NCBI RefSeq assembly: GCF_040448675.1
Contig: NZ_CP159289.1
Coordinates: forward strand, 496,001-560,000
From: Dyadobacter sp. 676
Lineage (GTDB): Bacteria; Bacteroidota; Bacteroidia; Cytophagales; Spirosomataceae
Reading direction: 5' to 3'
Length of the DNA stretch: 64,000 nt
The translations under genes were made by a program, and so were the position numbers. Below are positions 54,175-62,956 of this stretch, in pieces; position 1 is the stretch's first letter, and each line of letters begins with the position of its first letter. The notes under the pieces were generated by a model. It was given only the letters and a program-made list of their open reading frames with translations. It ran no database searches and was not told the origin of the DNA.

Positions 54175-55185
54175 ATGGCAACATCAACCCAAAGATCTGT
54201 TAAAGTAGGCCTTTTCGTCGTCATAGGTATTCTCATTTTCGTGGTGGGAATACTCACTATCGGTAGCATGAAAAAGGTTTTTTCTTCCACTATTACCGTA
54301 AAAACCATCTTCGACGATGTAAACGGTCTCAAAGCCGGCAACAACATCTGGTATTCGGGGGTGAAGATCGGGACGGTGAAAAGCATCCGGTTCCTGACCA
54401 ACTCGAAGGTGGAAGTGATGCTGAACATCGAGGAAAAGTCAAAGGAGTTCGTGCGTAAAAACGCGAAAGCCAAGGTAAGCACCGACGGACTGATCGGTAA
54501 CAAGATCATCGTGATCTACGGCGGCACACAAAAAGTGCCTTCCATCGAAGACGGCGACGAACTGCTCGTCGAGAAAATCGAAAGTACCGAAGAAATGCTG
54601 GCCGTGCTTTCGGAAAACAACAAAAACCTGCTGGGCATCACCAGCGCGTTCAAGACCATCAGCAAGAATATTCTCGCAGGAAAAGGTACCGTGGGCATGC
54701 TGCTTAACGACGAACGTTTGTACAACGACCTCGACCAGACGTTAGGCGCCATGAAAAAAGCATCCGTCAATGCGCAGGCACTGACCGCCTCGCTGGCCGG
54801 CTATACTGCCAAACTGAACGAAAAGGGCGGGCTCGCCAACGACTTTGCGACCGACACGGTGATCATGAAAGACCTGCGCAGCAGCATTGCCAGGCTGAAC
54901 GAAACGGTTTCATCGGCGAATGTGATGGTGAACAATCTGAAAACCGCCAGCGCCGATCTCAATTCCAACAAAACCAGTCCGCTGGGTGTGCTGTTGCATG
55001 ATGAAGCCACCGCCGCGAACTTGAAAGAGACATTGAAAAACCTGGAAAGCACCACAGAAAAGCTGGACGAAAACATGACCGCGTTGCGTTCGAACTTCCT
55101 TTTCCGCAGATATTTCCGCAAAAAAGCAAAAGAAGAAGCCAAGCAACCGGCCAAAGAGGACGTAAAAGAGCAGGAGAACCAATAA
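54175..55185 (+). CDS. mlaD: MCE-domain lipid-binding protein (MlaD-like)
   Basis: The 336 residues have one N-terminal transmembrane helix (VGLFVVIGILIFVVGILTI) and an MCE domain with VNGLKAGNNIWYSGVKIGTVKSI. A long helical part follows (about 120-310) with repeats of LNETVSS/NLKTAS type, ending in a Lys/Glu-rich tail (KKAKEEAKQPAKEDVKEQE). MlaD-type proteins form hexameric rings that shuttle lipids between the inner membrane and carriers. The helical stalk is much longer than in E. coli MlaD, suggesting a tube-like form as in PqiB/LetB; this is inferred. It ends the mlaEFD unit. Confidence 0.9.
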   Translation: MATSTQRSVKVGLFVVIGILIFVVGILTIGSMKKVFSSTITVKTIFDDVNGLKAGNNIWYSGVKIGTVKSIRFLTNSKVEVMLNIEEKSKEFVRKNAKAKVSTDGLIGNKIIVIYGGTQKVPSIEDGDELLVEKIESTEEMLAVLSENNKNLLGITSAFKTISKNILAGKGTVGMLLNDERLYNDLDQTLGAMKKASVNAQALTASLAGYTAKLNEKGGLANDFATDTVIMKDLRSSIARLNETVSSANVMVNNLKTASADLNSNKTSPLGVLLHDEATAANLKETLKNLESTTEKLDENMTALRSNFLFRRYFRKKAKEEAKQPAKEDVKEQENQ

Positions 55186-55191
55186 ATGTGA

Positions 55192-55199
55192 TAGTTTTG
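55192..55199 (+). promoter_or_regulatory. -7 element TAGTTTTG of the Hpt gene
   Basis: TAGTTTTG fits TAnnTTTG, 83 bases before the Hpt ATG, just after the MCE stop. It allows the Hpt gene a transcript of its own. Confidence 0.4.
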
Positions 55200-55282
55200 C
55201 GGAAACAGGTTATGTGATCGAAGCATTTCTTCGAAACCTTACTCCCGCTAATCGAGCTTCTGAAAACTTTTAACACAAACCG

Positions 55283-55651
55283 ATGGCCTTACAACTCAAT
55301 CCCGCCCTGGACCTCGCCTACATCGACCAGGCCTACGGAGAAGACCCTGTAATCCTGTACATGATTTTTGACGCGTTCCTGAGCGACTCCCTCCCGCGAT
55401 GGCATTCGCTGCAAAACGCGCTGGAAGCCGGCGATCTCCAGGAATCGGCCAGCATTGTGCATGGACTGAAACCCTCGTTTACGATGACAGGGCTTACCTA
55501 CTTGAGACCGAAAGTAGAAGAGCTCGAAAAAGCCATCAAAAACGACGAACCGGCCGAAAAGCTGATGGAGATGTACCGGTCGATTTCGGCGGAGATCGAC
55601 GAATTGGCCCCTATTCTGGAATCGGAGTCGGAGCGGTTGAAACAGTTATAA
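55283..55651 (+). CDS. Histidine phosphotransfer (Hpt) domain protein
   Basis: The 122-residue helical protein has the Hpt signature around His60 (SASIVHGLKPSFTMTGL), the residue that accepts and passes phosphate between receiver domains. The rest is a four-helix bundle without other domains, so it is a free phosphorelay shuttle. No hybrid kinase is adjacent. A receiver-phosphatase, STAS and HATPase operon lies 2.3 kb to the right, which makes it a likely partner (see findings). It ends at a hairpin terminator shared with the glycosyltransferase. Confidence 0.85.
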   Translation: MALQLNPALDLAYIDQAYGEDPVILYMIFDAFLSDSLPRWHSLQNALEAGDLQESASIVHGLKPSFTMTGLTYLRPKVEELEKAIKNDEPAEKLMEMYRSISAEIDELAPILESESERLKQL

Positions 55652-55674
55652 AAAATACCATTCGGGAAATAGGG

Positions 55675-55702
55675 GCGCATTGCCGGAAGGCTATGCGCTT
55701 TT
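55675..55702. terminator. Terminator between Hpt and glycosyltransferase genes
   Basis: GCGCAT (55675-55680) pairs with ATGCGC (55693-55698) around an inner GCC/GGC pair and GGAA loop, followed by TTTTCC. Its right arm enters the end of the glycosyltransferase frame. Confidence 0.6.
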
Positions 55703-56864
55703 CCTTTTCGCCTTCTCCCAGGCCGCGCTTTGCAAGCCTCTGAAATACCGGTTAATGCCCGCCAGTACGGCATAATTCATCATGCAAAAATAATAAGGCA
55801 CAAAAAGCGCCTTTACCTTGATCCTCCGTCGTTCGAGCCCCCACCCTGCCAATGCCAGCAGGTAAAATAGCACCTGTCCCGCCAGCAGGACCTGGTAAAT
55901 AACACCCCCGGAAGTGAATACTATAATGCCGTTCAATACCAAAGCCGCAACCATGAGAAACGGAGTAACCGTCCAGCGCAACACGCGATGGCTAATGAAC
56001 TGGAACGAGAGCAACGGGTTACTGAACGGGTTCATGAGTTTTTTCAGCCTGAGGATCGACTGAATGCCGCCGGCCGCAATGCGCACTTTCCGTTTCAATT
56101 CCTCCTTAATGTTCTCCGATGAAAGCTCCGACGCATAGGCATCCGGTTCATATACGATACGATAACCCTTTTCTGCGATGAGCATGGAAATCATGAAGTC
56201 GTCCAGGATCGTATCCCGCTCTACCGGCCGGTAGAGCGATCGCCTCACGCTGAACAACTCTCCCGCCGCTCCCACCACCGAATACAGCTCAGAGTCCCAC
56301 TTTTTCAATGTCGATTCGTATTTCCAATAAAAACCCTCACCGGCAGTCGCATCCGAAAGCGTGTCGTGCATTACCCGTTTTTCACCCGACACCGCTCCTA
56401 CCCGCGGGTCGGCGTAGTGCCTGGCGATGAGCAGCAATGCGTCCTTGATGAGAAGCGTATTGGCGTCCGTAAATACCACCACTTCGGTATCCACTTCGTC
56501 CATTGCGCGGTGCATGGCGAGGATTTTCCCGCTTCGCACAGGCGTATGCATGAGCCTGATCCCGGGATATTTAGCCACGAGTTCGGGGGGTACGGTCGGA
56601 AGATCCGTCGGTGACGAACAGCAATCTGAGTCTGCCCGCCGGGTACGCCAGACCAAGCGTATTGACGATTTTCTCTTCAATGATGTCCTCCTCGTTGTAA
56701 GCGGCGATTACCAGCGTGAGTGTCGGAAAATCCCCGGCCGTTTCCGGCACCCGTCTTTTGCCTTTGAATACCCTGCGAATGCGCACCAGCACATACAGCA
56801 CGATGCCGTAACCGAGGAACGTATAGAAAACGATGAACAGGCTGAGCCAGAAAAGTATCTTCAT
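55691..56864 (-). pseudogene. Membrane glycosyltransferase family 2 protein, one frameshift
   Basis: The 5' part (ATG 56864) has a hydrophobic N terminus (FWLSLFIVFYTFLGYGIVLYVLV) and the start of the GT-A fold (LTLVIAAYNEEDIIEEKI, VTDGSSDRTP). The rest, in another frame, holds VVFTDANTLL (the DxD-like metal site), a KRKVRIAAGG box and three C-terminal transmembrane helices. The frame breaks in a six-C run (near 56586-56591); with five Cs TPELVAKYPG is restored and the protein is about 390 residues. It would extend a polysaccharide at the membrane from a nucleotide sugar. Three bases separate it from the next glycosyltransferase. Confidence 0.83.
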
Positions 56865-56867
56865 AAA

Positions 56868-57785
56868 TCAGCGGGGCAATGGAAAGCCGGGGTTTTCGCT
56901 ATCGGGTTTATTTCTGAAATGCCAGGCAATGGCCCTGAACAGTACCGGAATGAAATGGTATTCCCTGTTTTTGATATACCGAATGACATTCCTCGGCACA
57001 ACGGCCAGCATAAAATAGCAGCAGAAGACGAAGAACGTGCGGCCCGGCGCATTTCTGCGGATAAACAGAATGCGGTTCCGGTTCATAAAAAACTCTTTCA
57101 GGGCGGTACGCTTGCCCACCGACACCGATTCCTTGTGGTAAATCAATGCGTCGGGGTTAACATGGATTTCGTAGCCCGCTTTCCTGACGCGCTCGCACCA
57201 GTCGAGCTCTTCGTAGTAAAGGAAATAGTTTTCGGCCATTCCACCGGCCTTCTGCCAGGCATCGCGGCTGATCATCATGGCTGCCCCGTGCGCGTAGCCG
57301 GTCGGGCCGGTAAGGGCATCGTATTGCCCGCGGTCCTGCTCGAACTGCCCGATACATGCGTTTCGGCATGTGTAGTAATCCATAGGGGTATATCCGGTAT
57401 ATTGCAGCATTCCGGGCTGGTCGAAATAGTGGATTTTCGGTGAAATTATACCGATTCCGGGATTGGCCTCCATCGAGCTCACAAGCTTGCCGATGAGGTC
57501 GGCGGTCACTTCGGTGTCGTTGTTGATCAGGAAAAGGTAATCGCCCGTTGCCCGCGCCATGCCGATGTTGTTGCCGCCCGCGAAGCCCGTATTTAACTCC
57601 GACCTGATGAATGTCATGCCCGGATAACGCTTCTCCCAATCCGGCACAGGATTTACTCTGCTGCCATTATCGACCACGATGATTTCCAGATCGGGATAAG
57701 CATTGACTCCCGCCAGCGATCTCAGCAAGTCCTCGGTAACCTCCGGCTGGTTGAAATTCACCGTCACGATGGAAACTTTTTTCAT
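56868..57785 (-). CDS. Glycosyltransferase family 2 protein
   Basis: The 305-residue protein has the rhamnosyltransferase-like GT-A fold: VSIVTVNFNQPEVTEDLLRSL, LEIIVVDNGS, NTGFAGGNNIGMARATGDYLFLINNDTEV (DxD) and YFLYYEELDWCERVRKAGYE near the end. A C-terminal hydrophobic stretch may attach it to the membrane. It adds sugar residues in surface polysaccharide synthesis; donor and acceptor are unknown. ATG 57785 was chosen over a GTG two codons upstream. A TAAATTTG -7 element is at 57851-57858. Confidence 0.9.
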   Translation of the reverse strand: MKKVSIVTVNFNQPEVTEDLLRSLAGVNAYPDLEIIVVDNGSRVNPVPDWEKRYPGMTFIRSELNTGFAGGNNIGMARATGDYLFLINNDTEVTADLIGKLVSSMEANPGIGIISPKIHYFDQPGMLQYTGYTPMDYYTCRNACIGQFEQDRGQYDALTGPTGYAHGAAMMISRDAWQKAGGMAENYFLYYEELDWCERVRKAGYEIHVNPDALIYHKESVSVGKRTALKEFFMNRNRILFIRRNAPGRTFFVFCCYFMLAVVPRNVIRYIKNREYHFIPVLFRAIAWHFRNKPDSENPGFPLPR

Positions 57786-57850
57786 GCACACTAACAGGCC
57801 GGTAAAGCGCCGAAATGAACGAATATTTTAATTGATTTGTAGAATTATTT

Positions 57851-57858
57851 CAAATTTA
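57851..57858 (-). promoter_or_regulatory. -7 element TAAATTTG of the glycosyltransferase pair
   Basis: TAAATTTG on the minus strand, 66 bases before the glycosyltransferase ATG, fits TAnnTTTG. Confidence 0.4.
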
Positions 57859-57968
57859 ACAATAAAACCATAGCTTTAACCGAAATCCGGGGTTACCTGC
57901 CCGTTTTTGTAAAAAACATTTCCGAAAGCATTCCCGACGGCCTCCCGGTCGGCAAACGATTTCCCAGC

Positions 57969-58508
57969 GTGAAACTCAACCGTCTGCTCAACGACCCCGA
58001 ACCCGGCGACAACCGGCCCGGTCCGCAAGGACAGGACCTGGTGCGCGTGGAAAAGAAGGTAGCGGAACTGATAGAAGTGATAGAGCAGGCTGGCATCGAC
58101 GCGCACCATTCGCGGCAATACCAGCGACGGATCGCGGATGCGTTCCAGCGCTCGTCCGAAACCCGGAAAAGGATCGCGCCGTTCAGGGAATTCGATCAGG
58201 ATAATAATCTTTCCCGGGAGGAGCTGCTCGAAGGCCTGGAAAAACTGCTGGCCGAGCACCGGATCGATAGCCGGATGAACGCCCCCAAACGGGGGAAAAT
58301 CGTACAAAAAGGCCTGATGTTCGTTATCGCGATTCTTTTGATCGTTTCCGGGTTTGCGATGATCATCATGCCCGCCCCGCCCAGTTTCGAGCTTTTCACG
58401 GTATATTACTTCAATGTCGACGACGGTGTAACGATTATGGACCTCGTGTCACTGCTGGTCATATTCGGTGGCGTGCTCATGTTTGTATTAAATTTCAACT
58501 GGAAATGA
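57969..58508 (+). CDS. Membrane protein with coiled N-terminal region (unknown)
   Basis: The protein has two C-terminal transmembrane helices (QKGLMFVIAILLIVSGFAMIIM and VTIMDLVSLLVIFGGVLMFVL) after a hydrophilic, helical region (about 20-105: KKVAELIEVIEQAG and LSREELLEGLEKLLAEH). No known domain is evident. The start is uncertain: GTG 57969 is the first usual codon, but coding-like sequence continues in frame to about 57845 without ATG, GTG or TTG. Its last four bases overlap the response regulator gene (ATGA), so the two are coupled and it may be the membrane sensor or anchor of the switch. Confidence 0.72.
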   Translation: MKLNRLLNDPEPGDNRPGPQGQDLVRVEKKVAELIEVIEQAGIDAHHSRQYQRRIADAFQRSSETRKRIAPFREFDQDNNLSREELLEGLEKLLAEHRIDSRMNAPKRGKIVQKGLMFVIAILLIVSGFAMIIMPAPPSFELFTVYYFNVDDGVTIMDLVSLLVIFGGVLMFVLNFNWK

Positions 58509-59662
58509 CCAGTTTCCCCGACCCGCCGGCCACCGTCAAGAAGATCCTGCTCGTAGAGGACAACCTGCTGTTCCGCAAGGTGGTGGAAAATGCGCTGGTA
58601 AAAGCGGGGTACATTTGCGTCCTGAGCGAATCTGCGACCAAAGCCCTGGAACTACTGCACGAAGAAACGCCCGATCTGATACTTTCGGATTACGATATGC
58701 CCGAAATGAACGGCTTCGACTTCCGGCAGGCCGTGCTGCTGAACCCCGATATCAGCGACATCCCGTTTGTGTTCCTTACATCGTTTACAGACAACAAGCT
58801 GGTGCTCGAAGGCCTGAATATGTCGGCACTGGATTTCATCAACAAGGAAACACCAATCCCGGTGATCATTTCCAAGCTGAATAACATTATCAAAACCCTT
58901 GAAAACGAACACGTAAGGTCGATAAGGGAGTTAAAAGTGGCGGCCGAGGCGCTGAATGTAAAGTCGGTCCCTACCCAAGCGCCCGTCGTAAGCGGCTACC
59001 GGATCCGCTATTGGCACCGGGGTTACCGTGGCTATCCCGGCGGGGATTTTATCGACTTCGTGCAAGTCGACAGCCGCTATTGCTTCGCGTTTCTGGGCGA
59101 TATTATGGGTAAAAAATGGAAGGCGTGGTTTTTCACATTCGGCTTCCTGAGCTACATCCGGGCGGCGATCCGCTTCTGCGTACTCGATCAGGATTTCGAC
59201 CTCGCGACTATCGTCCAGAAGATCAATAAGCTGATCTATCTCGACGAAAGCCTTCAGAATATCCTTTCAAGCCTTTCCCTGCTCCTGCTCGACACGCGCA
59301 CGGGCGAGGTGCATTACACGGGCGCGGGCGACCTGCCGCTGGTCAGCCATTCTCCGAAGAACGGACGGACTTCCACAATTCAATCGGCAGGATTACTGCT
59401 CGGGCTGCTGGAAGACGGACGCTACGACAGTCGGGTTATCCGGATGCAACCCGGCGACCAGCTTGCAATTTTTACCGATGGCATGATCGACATTCCCGCT
59501 AACGGTTCGAAGAAAAGCGACTACCCGTTTTTTGTAGAAAAAATAACCCCTTATCTGGGGCAGGCCGATAGTTTCGAGCTGATCAGCAAGCACGTTCTGG
59601 ACCTTATCGACGACAGCAACCAGATGGACGATGCGAGCATCATTTTTATAGAAAAACAATAG
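58505..59662 (+). CDS. Response regulator with PP2C-type (SpoIIE/RsbU-like) phosphatase domain
   Basis: Of 385 residues, 1-125 are a receiver domain with acidic Glu18/Asp19, phospho-acceptor Asp62 (LILSDYDMPEMNGF), Thr92 and Lys114. About 170-385 are a PP2C/SpoIIE phosphatase with the metal-ligand Asps kept: PGGDFIDF, FLGDIMGKKW, IFTDGMID and DDASIIFI. Such proteins dephosphorylate a STAS anti-sigma antagonist when the receiver is phosphorylated. The next two genes encode a STAS protein and a HATPase, completing a partner switch. It is tied by four-base overlap to the upstream membrane protein. Confidence 0.92.
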   Translation: MTSFPDPPATVKKILLVEDNLLFRKVVENALVKAGYICVLSESATKALELLHEETPDLILSDYDMPEMNGFDFRQAVLLNPDISDIPFVFLTSFTDNKLVLEGLNMSALDFINKETPIPVIISKLNNIIKTLENEHVRSIRELKVAAEALNVKSVPTQAPVVSGYRIRYWHRGYRGYPGGDFIDFVQVDSRYCFAFLGDIMGKKWKAWFFTFGFLSYIRAAIRFCVLDQDFDLATIVQKINKLIYLDESLQNILSSLSLLLLDTRTGEVHYTGAGDLPLVSHSPKNGRTSTIQSAGLLLGLLEDGRYDSRVIRMQPGDQLAIFTDGMIDIPANGSKKSDYPFFVEKITPYLGQADSFELISKHVLDLIDDSNQMDDASIIFIEKQ

Positions 59663-59668
59663 TTCTTT

Positions 59669-60007
59669 ATGATACTGAAAGTTGAGGAAATGAACCGCGT
59701 GGTACAAGCCACGATTTTGCCGGAAGAAGCAAGTCTGGGAAATGCGGATGCTTTCAAGGAAGAGATGATCTCGGTTATCGGACGGGGGATTCGCCTGGTA
59801 ATCGTCAGTTTTGAAAATGTGAACTACATTGACAGCTCGTTCCTGGGCAGCCTGGTGGTCGCGCTGAAATACGCCATGCCCCGCAATGTGGACATTTACC
59901 TGGTTTCTCTGAAACCGGACGTTAAGAACCTGCTGACGCTCATCCGGATGGACAAGGTATTCAGGATATTCAGCAACTTCGAAGAGGCGATGGGATCACT
60001 GGGCTAA
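59669..60007 (+). CDS. STAS-domain anti-sigma factor antagonist-like protein
   Basis: The 112 residues are one STAS domain (RsbV/SpoIIAA type). The phosphorylation region reads NYIDSSFLGSLVVAL, with Ser56 or Ser57 in the place of the kinase target Ser. The protein should shuttle between phosphorylated and free states, binding its kinase partner when free. It starts six bases after the phosphatase gene and three before the HATPase gene, as in sigma-B-type modules. Bacteroidota lack sigma B, so the final target is unknown. Confidence 0.9.
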   Translation: MILKVEEMNRVVQATILPEEASLGNADAFKEEMISVIGRGIRLVIVSFENVNYIDSSFLGSLVVALKYAMPRNVDIYLVSLKPDVKNLLTLIRMDKVFRIFSNFEEAMGSLG

Positions 60008-60010
60008 CGT

Positions 60011-60583
60011 ATGAGGGAGGATTCTGATCACATTCGAATAGTTTTCAAGAGCAGCCGGGAGGCGATTCCGGGTACGTTGAACCTGTGCCTCGACCATATC
60101 CGGCGAAAAGCCGGCGCTTCGCAACCCGGCGAAGATCTGATGGCCAAAATAAAATGGGTGATCATGGAGCTGCTTACCAATGCCGTCAAGCATTCGGGCG
60201 AGCGGGAAACGGTGCTTAAAATCGGGCTCACAGCGGACGCGCTCATCCTCGAAAAAGAGGATTACGGCAAGCCTCTCATACTTGTAGGGCAGGATAAAAA
60301 GAAAATCATGTGGCCGCTCGAACACCTGGCGCGGCCGGTCGACTTCCCTATTTACCATAATGGCATGGATTCGCTGTGCGTGCGTACCGATCAATCGGGC
60401 CGGGCGGTATTCTTTATCGAGCAACTGGCCGAAATGGAAATGCCCGCGTTGTTGTCCGACACCAGCGAGCATTTCGGGCTGCTGATCATGACCAAAGCCT
60501 CCGACGAATTTGCCTACGAACACGATCCCGACACGGGCCTCAACCGCTTTATCAGCATATTCTACCTCAATCCTCCGGCATGA
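60011..60583 (+). CDS. RsbW-like HATPase (serine kinase) with inserted region
   Basis: The N box is visible in KIKWVIMELLTNAVKHSGERE (Glu, Asn, His) and the Asp of the G1 box in LEKEDYGKPL. The 190 residues are longer than RsbW (about 160) because about 50 residues lie between the two ATP-site halves (WPLEHLARPVDFPIYHNGMD). The last ATP motif (HFGLLIMTKASDEF) lacks a GxG loop, so catalysis may be weak. It should phosphorylate the STAS protein and bind a further partner. The stop overlaps the acyltransferase start by four bases. Confidence 0.8.
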   Translation: MREDSDHIRIVFKSSREAIPGTLNLCLDHIRRKAGASQPGEDLMAKIKWVIMELLTNAVKHSGERETVLKIGLTADALILEKEDYGKPLILVGQDKKKIMWPLEHLARPVDFPIYHNGMDSLCVRTDQSGRAVFFIEQLAEMEMPALLSDTSEHFGLLIMTKASDEFAYEHDPDTGLNRFISIFYLNPPA

Positions 60584-61695
60584 AACACCGTTTCGAAGTT
60601 CTCGACATTTTCCGGGGGCTGTTCGCGTCGCTCGTTTTCCTGTTCCACCTCGGACCATTCGCGAACACGCCTGTTCTTAACAACCGCTTTGTCGAAAATT
60701 CCGACATGTTCGTGGATTTCTTCTTCGTACTCAGCGGCTTCGTCATCGCGTACAGTTATCAGTCGCTCGCCAATCAGACGCAGTTCGGACTCTTTCTTAA
60801 AAAGCGGTTCTATCGCATTTATCCGCTGCATTTGTTCATGCTGCTCGCATTTGTGGGAATGGAAATGGCCAAAAACCTGCTTGCTCCGTACATCAGGGTC
60901 AACAATCTGGTGAATCCGGCGAACAACATTTACACATTCTTCACTTCGCTTTTTCTGATCAATTCCACACCGGTACCAGGGGTAAAAGATGTAAGCTGGA
61001 ACATTCCCAGCTGGTCAATCAGCGCCGAAATGATGGCTTACCTCGTTTTCGGAGGCCTGGTGGTTTACCTCCACCGGAGCGGACAATTCCGCGCCCGGAA
61101 TGCCTGGTACGCCCTGACGATCGTCGTTTCGCTCACCCTATTATGGTCGGTTTCAAACAGCTTTCGGATCAATTACAGCTTCGATTACGGCTTTTTGCGG
61201 GGTATTCTGGGATTTTTTACCGGTGTGCTCTGCTTCAACCTGTTCAGCCACACGCATACGGGCGTGCGGGAATGGCCAGCTGCATGGTTTTCGGTTGCAG
61301 AAATAACGGCTTTGCTCCTGATAGGTCTCAGTATTTATAACGGCGAGGCGATGAAGCCCTGGGGCGCCGCATTTGAAATACTCTTCTTCATTTGCATTTA
61401 CACATTCTCATTCGAAAAAGGGATTATTTCAAAAGCGCTGAAAAGCGCGAAAGTGCTGCACAGGCTTGGGCAATACTCCTACTCGATCTATATGACGCAC
61501 GCGCTGCTGATCAGCCTCTTTAATGTACTTTTCATCAGGATACTCAAATTTCCGCCGGAAGCGTATTCTTACCTTTTTCTATTCAATTTCCTGCTGATTT
61601 ACTTCGTATCGGCGTGGACGTACAGGCATATCGAAATGCGCTTTCAGTACAAATCACCTAAAAAAGTACATGAAGGAGAAATAGCCCGCAAATAG
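60580..61695 (+). CDS. Acyltransferase family 3 membrane protein (OafA/YrhL-like)
   Basis: The 371-residue polytopic protein begins with the diagnostic FEVLDIFRGLFASLVFLFHLG, whose His is the proposed catalytic residue. FVDFFFVLSGFVIAYSYQ, KKRFYRIYPLHLFMLL and a C-terminal HRLGQYSYSIYMTHALLI follow, with ten or so transmembrane helices. It transfers an acetyl or similar group to a surface glycan. ATG 60580 overlaps the HATPase stop (ATGA), so it is translationally coupled to the regulator genes and may be the output. It converges on the next glycosyltransferase, leaving six bases. Confidence 0.92.
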   Translation: MKHRFEVLDIFRGLFASLVFLFHLGPFANTPVLNNRFVENSDMFVDFFFVLSGFVIAYSYQSLANQTQFGLFLKKRFYRIYPLHLFMLLAFVGMEMAKNLLAPYIRVNNLVNPANNIYTFFTSLFLINSTPVPGVKDVSWNIPSWSISAEMMAYLVFGGLVVYLHRSGQFRARNAWYALTIVVSLTLLWSVSNSFRINYSFDYGFLRGILGFFTGVLCFNLFSHTHTGVREWPAAWFSVAEITALLLIGLSIYNGEAMKPWGAAFEILFFICIYTFSFEKGIISKALKSAKVLHRLGQYSYSIYMTHALLISLFNVLFIRILKFPPEAYSYLFLFNFLLIYFVSAWTYRHIEMRFQYKSPKKVHEGEIARK

Positions 61696-61701
61696 CGCCT
61701 T

Positions 61702-62887
61702 TCAAGGCTGGATCACCTGTTCGAGATGGTAGTCGATGATGTCGGCGACAGCTTCGATGCGGGTTTCCCAGCTATTTTCCGCCGCAATGGCCAGGCGGTT
61801 CTTGCGCAGCCCGGCATGGTCGGCCCGCAATGCGGTGCCGATCGCCCCCGAAAAGCTTTCCGCATTCAGGCAAAATGCGACCGTGCCTTTGGTAAGCTCC
61901 TTTAAATCGGGATTGAAATCCGTAGCAACGACGGATTTGCCGGCGCCGAGGTATTCGAACATTTCCGGCGGTACGATGTCGCGGTTTACGTCCTTCCTGA
62001 ACGGCACGAGCGCTACGTCAAAACCCTTGACAACCGCCGGCATATCGTCATACCCGGCCTGACCGGGAAAATGGACATTACCGGCGGTGAAAAACCAACC
62101 CGGTACAGCCCCTTTGGAAACCGGGCCGACGAACGCAAAGCTCTTGTCGGGGTTCGCCTCGGCTACTTTTTGCAGCAACTCGTAGTCCAGCCGGCGATCG
62201 ATGGCACCGAAATACCCTATGACCGGCCTTTTTAATGCCGCAATCGCCGGATAAACCGGTAAATTCTCATTCAAAGCCTTGCTGCTATGGCCCAGATCGG
62301 CCGCGCCGGCCACTAGGTAGGTCGATGCGTTCCGCTTCTTTTTCTCCTCAAACGACTGCCTGTCGCCGCAAATGACCACATCGCTCTGTCTTACCAGAAT
62401 ATCCTCCGAAACAGTTCTGTGCCTGTGAAACGATTGCGCCGGACCATCGGGGCATTGGTAAACTTTCAGCGCGGGTGTGAGGCCGTCGGTCAGTGAGGGG
62501 TAATGATAATTGGTAGAATTGATAAAAATATAATCTCTGATCCTGTGCACCTCGAAAATGCTTTTGAGCTTCGTCCGAATCAGAAACTCGTTGAAACGCA
62601 GCACGGCACGAAAGAGCCCGCTCTCCGGAAGAAAGCCCGCCGGTAGCAGCAACGGCGGAATGATCACTTTCAGGGTCGATATATCGGTTTCGACCACAGA
62701 ATGCCCGGTGTTCGGAAAATGCGCACGCCGCGCCGTTCTAAAATCCCCCCAGCGTAAACGGGTGCTCGATGTAATACACCTCATTCTCCCGGGCAAGCAA
62801 CCTCGCTGTCGCGTAGCTGACGGAACGGACGGACGCGTCAAATCGGGGAAAGCCCAGGATCAGAATCTGATGTCCTTTCAGTTTCAT
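61702..62887 (-). pseudogene. Glycosyltransferase family 1-like protein, one frameshift
   Basis: The 5' part (ATG 62887) has KLKGHQILILGFPRFDASVRSV and EVYYIEHPFTLGG. The larger C-terminal part, in another frame, has the GT-B C-terminal domain: KRPVIGYFGAIDRRLDYELL, GYDDMPAVVKGFDVALVPF and IVPPEMFEYLGAGKSVVATDF with the donor-binding Glu. The frame breaks at a six-G run (coding strand, 62745-62750); with five Gs it reads FTLGDFRTARRAHFP. The restored protein of about 395 residues resembles TuaH-type glycosyltransferases. It follows the flippase gene on the same strand and would act on the same polysaccharide. Confidence 0.83.
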
Positions 62888-62956
62888 TGGCAGAGCGTAT
62901 TCAAGAGGTTTACACCGGTACCGGACCATGCGGGCTTCCGGCGTTTAACCTGTAAT

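Noticed and set aside
57876..58307. Minus-strand frame under the membrane protein gene
   Set aside because: It is the complement of the coding strand and does not look like a protein.
60376..60579. Extension of the acyltransferase into the HATPase gene
   Set aside because: The extra residues are out of frame with a real gene; ATG 60580 begins at the conserved acyltransferase N terminus.
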